Source: Eubacterium sp.
Lineage (GTDB): Bacteria; Bacillota; Clostridia; Oscillospirales; Acutalibacteraceae
DNA length: 64,000 bases
NCBI GenBank assembly: GCA_022511225.1
Contig: JAFLRZ010000010.1
Coordinates: 1 to 64,000, forward strand
Direction of reading: 5' to 3'
A program made the translations under genes and the position numbers. Positions 59,926-64,000 of this stretch are shown here, piece after piece. The stretch's first letter is position 1, and the number at the start of each line of letters is the position of its first letter. Below the pieces are notes generated by a model. It was not told the origin of the DNA, did no database searches, and worked only from the letters and a program-made list of their open reading frames with translations.

Positions 59926-61203
59926 TCAATGTAACAGGTACGGAGCGTACGCTTCAACCTTCTGCTTAAATTCTGTATTATTCTTTGCGGTATAAAGGTT
60001 GCCCTTATTGTCGTGGAAGAAGAAATATGCATCACTGTCAGCAGGATAAAGAGCTGCTTTAATTGCATCGACACCGGGGTTACATATAGGTCCTGCAGGC
60101 AGACCGACAACAGTTGACGTCATATCGGAGCTGTAGAAGTTAAGATAATAATCAGCAGTATGAGCCTGAGTTGAAGATAAAGCCGGCGCAACCTTATTTT
60201 TAATATAGTCAGCAGTTGCATCGCACTGTAGATAAGGGTAATTAGTCTTGTCCGACAGTCGATTATGAATAACTGCAGAAATTTCTTTCATCTGCTCGGT
60301 GCTGCCTGCCTCCATCTGAATAATAGAAGCAATTGTGATTATTTCAGGAAGAGTATATCCGAGCTTTTCTGCTCTTTTTCTGTACTTTTCCGTTACCTTG
60401 GCATCACCGTTTGCAAGGAATTTTTTAACTACCGAAGAGGCACTTTCACCAACGTAAAAGTCATAAGTGTCAGGGAAAAGGTAGCCTTCGAGTCTGTAAG
60501 GAACATTCTCCGAAGCCTCTAAGCCGTTAACAAGTGAATATGAAAAATCTGTAGACTCAATTACCTTAAGCAAAGCAGCCTTATCGCAAACCTCATTTGC
60601 AACAAGCCTGTCCACAATTTCAGGAATAGTATATCCTTCAGGGAAAGTTAAATGAACTGTTTCAGCAGTTGTTGCATTACCCTGAAGGGTCTGGAGCATA
60701 CCCTCAAGTCCCATTTTTGCGTTGAGATAATATACACCTGGTTCATATGTTTTATCATCATAACGAACGCCGTTTCTGTAATTAGGACCAACCTGTGATT
60801 CTCTGAATTTTGCAAAGAGCTTGCAAAAATTCTTACACTTAATAAGTCCGTTATCTGCAAGAAGATCAACAGCATCACTAATATTATCAATAGGCTCGCT
60901 GATATTTATTGTTACGTTTATAGAGGTCTTTGTTATTGCAAGAGCATCATTCATACACAAAACTGCATATATGGAAATGACCATAGATATTGCAATAACA
61001 ACTATAAAAAACATATACGTTCCTGCAACACCTTTTGCTTTTTTCTTAGGCGGCTTCTTTACAACAGCAGAAGAAGTTGACGGAGTATCAGTCGTGATTT
61101 TCTCTTCATTTTCTACGTTAGAAAAATATACGTCACTCTTATCGCTTGCTGTTGCCACAGGATTTATACCTGTTTCCTGAAGCTTGAAATCTTCATTTTC
61201 CAT
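59926..61203 (-). CDS. mltG: Endolytic transglycosylase MltG
   Basis: A 425-residue membrane-bound lytic transglycosylase that cuts nascent glycan. A cytoplasmic stretch with Lys-rich KKPPKKKAKG precedes a TM (about 60-85), then a LysM-like subdomain (NISEPIDNISDAVDLL). The YceG catalytic domain has IASIIQMEAGSTEQM with the active Glu, followed by VIHNRL. AGGAGG precedes the ATG. Confidence 0.94.
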   Translation of the reverse strand: MENEDFKLQETGINPVATASDKSDVYFSNVENEEKITTDTPSTSSAVVKKPPKKKAKGVAGTYMFFIVVIAISMVISIYAVLCMNDALAITKTSINVTINISEPIDNISDAVDLLADNGLIKCKNFCKLFAKFRESQVGPNYRNGVRYDDKTYEPGVYYLNAKMGLEGMLQTLQGNATTAETVHLTFPEGYTIPEIVDRLVANEVCDKAALLKVIESTDFSYSLVNGLEASENVPYRLEGYLFPDTYDFYVGESASSVVKKFLANGDAKVTEKYRKRAEKLGYTLPEIITIASIIQMEAGSTEQMKEISAVIHNRLSDKTNYPYLQCDATADYIKNKVAPALSSTQAHTADYYLNFYSSDMTSTVVGLPAGPICNPGVDAIKAALYPADSDAYFFFHDNKGNLYTAKNNTEFKQKVEAYAPYLLH

Positions 61204-61213
61204 AGTTATCCTC

Positions 61214-61777
61214 CTATTTCATTACCTGAAGAATTTTTGTATCGGTGATAATATAATCGACACTTATATCATATTCGTCATTAGGAATTTCTTTGCTTTG
61301 AAGTTCATTATAACACAAAGCATTTGAAATTAAAGAGTTTTTTTGCAGGAACCTGTCATAATAACCTTTGCCGTACCCAATTCTGTAACCTCTGTCATCA
61401 ACAGAAAGAGCAGGCACAACGCAGAGTGCATCGCTAAAATCAGTAACAAGAATTGATTTGTCGGTATCAGGCTCCATTATTCCGAAAGTACCTTTAACTA
61501 AATCATCGTACGAATTTACAAAGTAAAATTCCATATTCCCGTCTTTATCTGTGCATCTTGGGAACGCAATTTTCTTGCCCATATTAACTGCAATATCTAT
61601 TGCATAGCTGATATCAATTTCATCAGCAGTCGGAGCGTAAAAAAGAATTACGCTGCTATTCAAGAAAACGTCACTATTAATTAAGTATTCATTTATTTTG
61701 CGATCTTTTTCTTTCTTATTGCAAATTGCTTTACGCTTAACCAACAGTGATTTACGAAGCTCTGATTTTACTGACAT
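61214..61777 (-). CDS. 5-formyltetrahydrofolate cyclo-ligase
   Basis: A 187-residue enzyme making methenyl-THF. N-terminal KSELRKSLLVKRKAI with the ATP/substrate Lys/Arg cluster, PTADEIDI in the centre and GYRIGYGKGYYDRFL, the family signature, near residue 130. Overlaps the DJ-1-like gene by 10 bases. Complete. Confidence 0.92.
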   Translation of the reverse strand: MSVKSELRKSLLVKRKAICNKKEKDRKINEYLINSDVFLNSSVILFYAPTADEIDISYAIDIAVNMGKKIAFPRCTDKDGNMEFYFVNSYDDLVKGTFGIMEPDTDKSILVTDFSDALCVVPALSVDDRGYRIGYGKGYYDRFLQKNSLISNALCYNELQSKEIPNDEYDISVDYIITDTKILQVMK

Positions 61778-62307
61778 TGAATTTGCTCTCTTATGCGCTT
61801 TGCTTCATCCTTACCTTTAATTGCACTTACAATTTCAAGACCGAAGTCAACAGAAACTCCTGCACCTCTTGCAGTTATAAAATTGCCGGATCTTACTACA
61901 AAATTTTCTGACAAAACTGCACCATCTAAATATTTCATAAATGTCGGATAAGAAGTAGCATTAACATTTCTTAATAGCCCTTTATTTCCGAGTATTGAAG
62001 GCGCGGCGCAGATTGCACAAATAAGAATATTGTCATCAACTGCTTTGTCAATAACATTTTGAATTCTGTTATCCTTTTCAAGATTAAAAACTCCGTCAGA
62101 GCCACCCGGCAAAATTATAGCTTCAACATCATTATATGAAAATTCATCAATAGTTATATCAGCCTCAACCTTAATGTTACAGGATGAAGTAACATTTTTT
62201 CCTGTGACGCCTACAGTTTTAACCTCAATATCGCCTCTTCTGAGCATATCAACTGGTGACATTGCCTCGATTATTTCAAATCCATCTGCTAAAAATAAAT
62301 AAACCAT
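61768..62307 (-). CDS. DJ-1/PfpI family protein
   Basis: A 179-residue protein with LADGFEIIEAMSPVDMLRRG at the start (Glu of the nucleophile site) and ICAICAAPSILG (nucleophile Cys, about 97). The pattern matches the YajL/ThiJ group, possibly a deglycase or chaperone. It overlaps the GNAT gene by one base. Confidence 0.9.
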   Translation of the reverse strand: MVYLFLADGFEIIEAMSPVDMLRRGDIEVKTVGVTGKNVTSSCNIKVEADITIDEFSYNDVEAIILPGGSDGVFNLEKDNRIQNVIDKAVDDNILICAICAAPSILGNKGLLRNVNATSYPTFMKYLDGAVLSENFVVRSGNFITARGAGVSVDFGLEIVSAIKGKDEAKRIREQIQCQ

Positions 62308-62783
62308 TATTGTTCCTTTCTGATATAAGCAAGCGCAAACGGCTCGCTGAGTTCACAGCCTTCAAAAAGATATTCTTCAATATCTTCAATTTCAAAAAAT
62401 CTAATGTTATTTATATCAATCTGTTTTGCAAAATTCCTTTTTTTGTAGTAGTCTACAAGGTGACTTTCGGCAGGAATAAGAAGCACTCTTGAATAATTAT
62501 CTTTTACAAAATCAAGAAGCTTTGTCATCAAACCAAGCTGTTGGTATTCCTTAAGCGTGGAGGCGGCATATATGTATTTATATCGCTCACCATTGACTGA
62601 GGCATCTACAAGAAAAAGCATTGAGCAAGGCTGCTCGTTATCATTATAATAGCAAACGAGAGATTTATATTCACAACAGTCTAAAAAAAACTCAATATCT
62701 TCCCTGCTGTCGCCAAATGCTTCGCGCCAGAGAGTTATAATTCCCTCGTCATCAAATCTTTTTGTTTCTACAATTCTACCCAT
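62307..62783 (-). CDS. GNAT-family N-acetyltransferase
   Basis: A 158-residue enzyme. GNAT motif A is in YIYAASTLKEYQQLGLMTKLLDFV (pieces: YIYAAST, EYQQLGLMTKLL), with the acetyl-CoA loop. Start at 62783 overlaps the DUF2156 gene end (ATGGGTAG). Substrate unknown. Its partner in the operon is also an acyl-transfer fold. Confidence 0.82.
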   Translation of the reverse strand: MGRIVETKRFDDEGIITLWREAFGDSREDIEFFLDCCEYKSLVCYYNDNEQPCSMLFLVDASVNGERYKYIYAASTLKEYQQLGLMTKLLDFVKDNYSRVLLIPAESHLVDYYKKRNFAKQIDINNIRFFEIEDIEEYLFEGCELSEPFALAYIRKEQ

Positions 62784-63663
62784 TAAACACAGCCACACAT
62801 TTTTCTAAAAGTATTTCAGGATTATAAGACTGCTTAGCTTTTCTTAAGCCCTCAAGACCTAAATCTTCTTCCCTGTTAACGTATTCAAAGTCCATAAGGC
62901 AATTCTTTGTAAACTCCTGATTAATAATCGGATATGCACCCTGAATTTCTGCAGGTGCCTTTTCAAAATGGGTTACAAACACTTTGTCACTTTGCTTTTC
63001 TCCAAAAGTATAAGCAATTGCCTTGCCGTCTATACGAAGAAGTCCTCCTATAAACTCAAGGGCGTCATAATTTTCAAACGCAGTGAGAACGGCTTCAAAT
63101 TCAAATGAATAATCCTCATCATCAGCGTGATGGCTTATCCAGTTTGAATGAAGCTCAATGCAGTCATTAATGTTGTCTTTGCTAATTACTTCAAAGCTCC
63201 AGTTAGGATTGTTTTTTTTGAAATTTGTAATATGATTTCTTTTTCCGTGATATTTCTTACCGCGAAGAGATGCCATTTTCTCAACCGAATAGACGTAATC
63301 ATTCATAGAGCTATCGTGTTCAAAAGAAAATGTTTCTCCAAAGCTTTCTTCAAGCAATTTTTTATAATGGGCTGTCACGCCATAAATTCTCGGTTTGATA
63401 CCGAGCAAAGAAGCGTCTTCAATAATCCGCTCAACTGCATCCTTAAAATCACCGGTACCTATAGGAAGCGAGTAAAGAATATCATCACCCTTACCCCATC
63501 GGCAGATGAAAAAATCTTTGTAATGGCAAATAAGGGTTGAATATACAGTTTTCCACACGAATACGTTGCCGAAATTGTATTCGCAGTTAAAGCTATGAGC
63601 ATGCCTTAAGCATTCATCAACCCAAATTTTATCTTCAATATCAGGTTTTTTAAAATTCAGCAT
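62776..63663 (-). CDS. DUF2156 (phosphatidylglycerol lysyltransferase-like) protein
   Basis: A 295-residue protein of the GNAT-like DUF2156 family. KMASLRGKKYHGKRNHITNF and VNREEDLGLEGLRKAKQSYNPEIL are typical. It lacks the N-terminal TM region of MprF, so it is a soluble single-domain form. In this operon it is followed by a GNAT gene. Substrate unknown. Confidence 0.88.
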   Translation of the reverse strand: MLNFKKPDIEDKIWVDECLRHAHSFNCEYNFGNVFVWKTVYSTLICHYKDFFICRWGKGDDILYSLPIGTGDFKDAVERIIEDASLLGIKPRIYGVTAHYKKLLEESFGETFSFEHDSSMNDYVYSVEKMASLRGKKYHGKRNHITNFKKNNPNWSFEVISKDNINDCIELHSNWISHHADDEDYSFEFEAVLTAFENYDALEFIGGLLRIDGKAIAYTFGEKQSDKVFVTHFEKAPAEIQGAYPIINQEFTKNCLMDFEYVNREEDLGLEGLRKAKQSYNPEILLEKCVAVFNG

Positions 63664-64000
63664 TAGTTAACTTCTTTCTTAATAAAATCAATAATCGTTT
63701 TATGTATAACGTCAACAGGAAGCGGATTTTCACCGTCAGAACACGGGATAACCGCCCATTTTTGCTTTCTTGCTGTATAGAGGGCAGATTTACGGCATTT
63801 TTTCAAAAATTCAACATTCGCCTCGTGAACATCCTTTTTTCCCTCATCGCCGTCATACCGAGATGTCATAAGCTTTTGAGAAATTTCTATAGGCATATCA
63901 AGATAGATAACAAGATCTGGCTTCGGAATACCTATCTTGATATACTCAAAATCTGCCGACCAATCAAGATATCCGTCCCACTTATCTTCATCAATCTTTT
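63663..64000 (-). CDS. tmk: Thymidylate kinase, N-terminus outside the window
   Basis: The frame runs to the window end. It reads LDWSADFEYIKIGIPKPD and LVIYLDMPIEISQKLMTSRY, the middle and lid region of thymidylate kinase, with DGDEGKKDVHE as in the lid helix, then the normal C-terminus (VIHKTIIDFIKKEVN). The P-loop half is beyond base 64000. The stop codon abuts the start of the DUF2156 gene. Confidence 0.85.
   Translation of the reverse strand, partial: KIDEDKWDGYLDWSADFEYIKIGIPKPDLVIYLDMPIEISQKLMTSRYDGDEGKKDVHEANVEFLKKCRKSALYTARKQKWAVIPCSDGENPLPVDVIHKTIIDFIKKEVN

Overview
The window is one chromosomal segment of a low-GC, spore-forming member of the Clostridia, probably an Oscillospiraceae/Ruminococcus-like gut lineage. 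The phylum-level call rests on sporulation genes (cwlD, a spoIIM-like gene, spoIVA, spoVM, a DUF3794/LysM spore protein), Shine-Dalgarno sites of the AAGGAGG type, a T-box leader, PASTA-kinase/phosphatase and RemA genes, and no outer-membrane genes. The family-level call is inference.

Layout. 1-3301: a partial tRNA-Leu, a 2-hydroxyacid dehydrogenase, then cwlD-radA. 3347-10608: an integrated, about 7.2-kb filamentous-phage (inovirus-like) element. 10691-15000: a Xer-type tyrosine recombinase, then a spoIIM-like gene, yajC, tgt and a phosphatase. 15100-20980: a DUF2207 protein, queA and the lysine/DAP genes asd-dapA-dapB. 20997-28055: an aldo/keto reductase, a T-box-controlled cysE-cysS operon, and pgsA-rimO-recX-recA. 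28200-31840: L28, plsY, der, L32 and DUF177. 31870-37580: pgi, a D,D-carboxypeptidase, mtaB, a GHL10 lipoprotein and two small genes. 37604-40925: a spore-coat assembly cluster (spoIVA, DUF3794/LysM, the 29-residue spoVM and a Cys-rich mini-protein). 40977-53787: a long housekeeping run on the minus strand from thiN to yicC, covering translation quality control, PASTA kinase/PP2C, replication restart and RemA. 53900-64000: fumC, radical SAM plus WYL, a penicillin-binding protein, U32 peptidase, mltG, folate, DJ-1 and GNAT genes, and a partial tmk.

The highlight is the element at 3347-10608. It is flanked by an exact 29-bp direct repeat. Its replication module has a 209-residue initiator resembling pMV158 RepB, a hairpin whose loop carries TACTACGAC (the nick sequence of pMV158-family rolling-circle origins), and a CopG-like ribbon-helix-helix protein. 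Its morphogenesis module has a signal-peptide/TM adsorption-like protein, a long series of 48-77 residue one-TM coat-like proteins (most too short for routine ORF calling) and a Zot/pI-type ATPase. There is no secretin gene, as expected for a host without an outer membrane. A divergent XRE-type repressor with three palindromic operators gives it a plausible lysogeny switch.

The element has no recombinase inside its repeats. The right junction carries a perfect 28-bp dif-like dyad (11-bp arm, 6-bp spacer, 11-bp arm) that ends 73 bp before the start codon of a chromosomal Xer gene. I infer that the phage integrates by exploiting the host Xer enzyme at a dif-like site beside the xer gene, in the manner known for CTXphi. 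All coordinates, motifs and repeats were read by eye; no database search was run.
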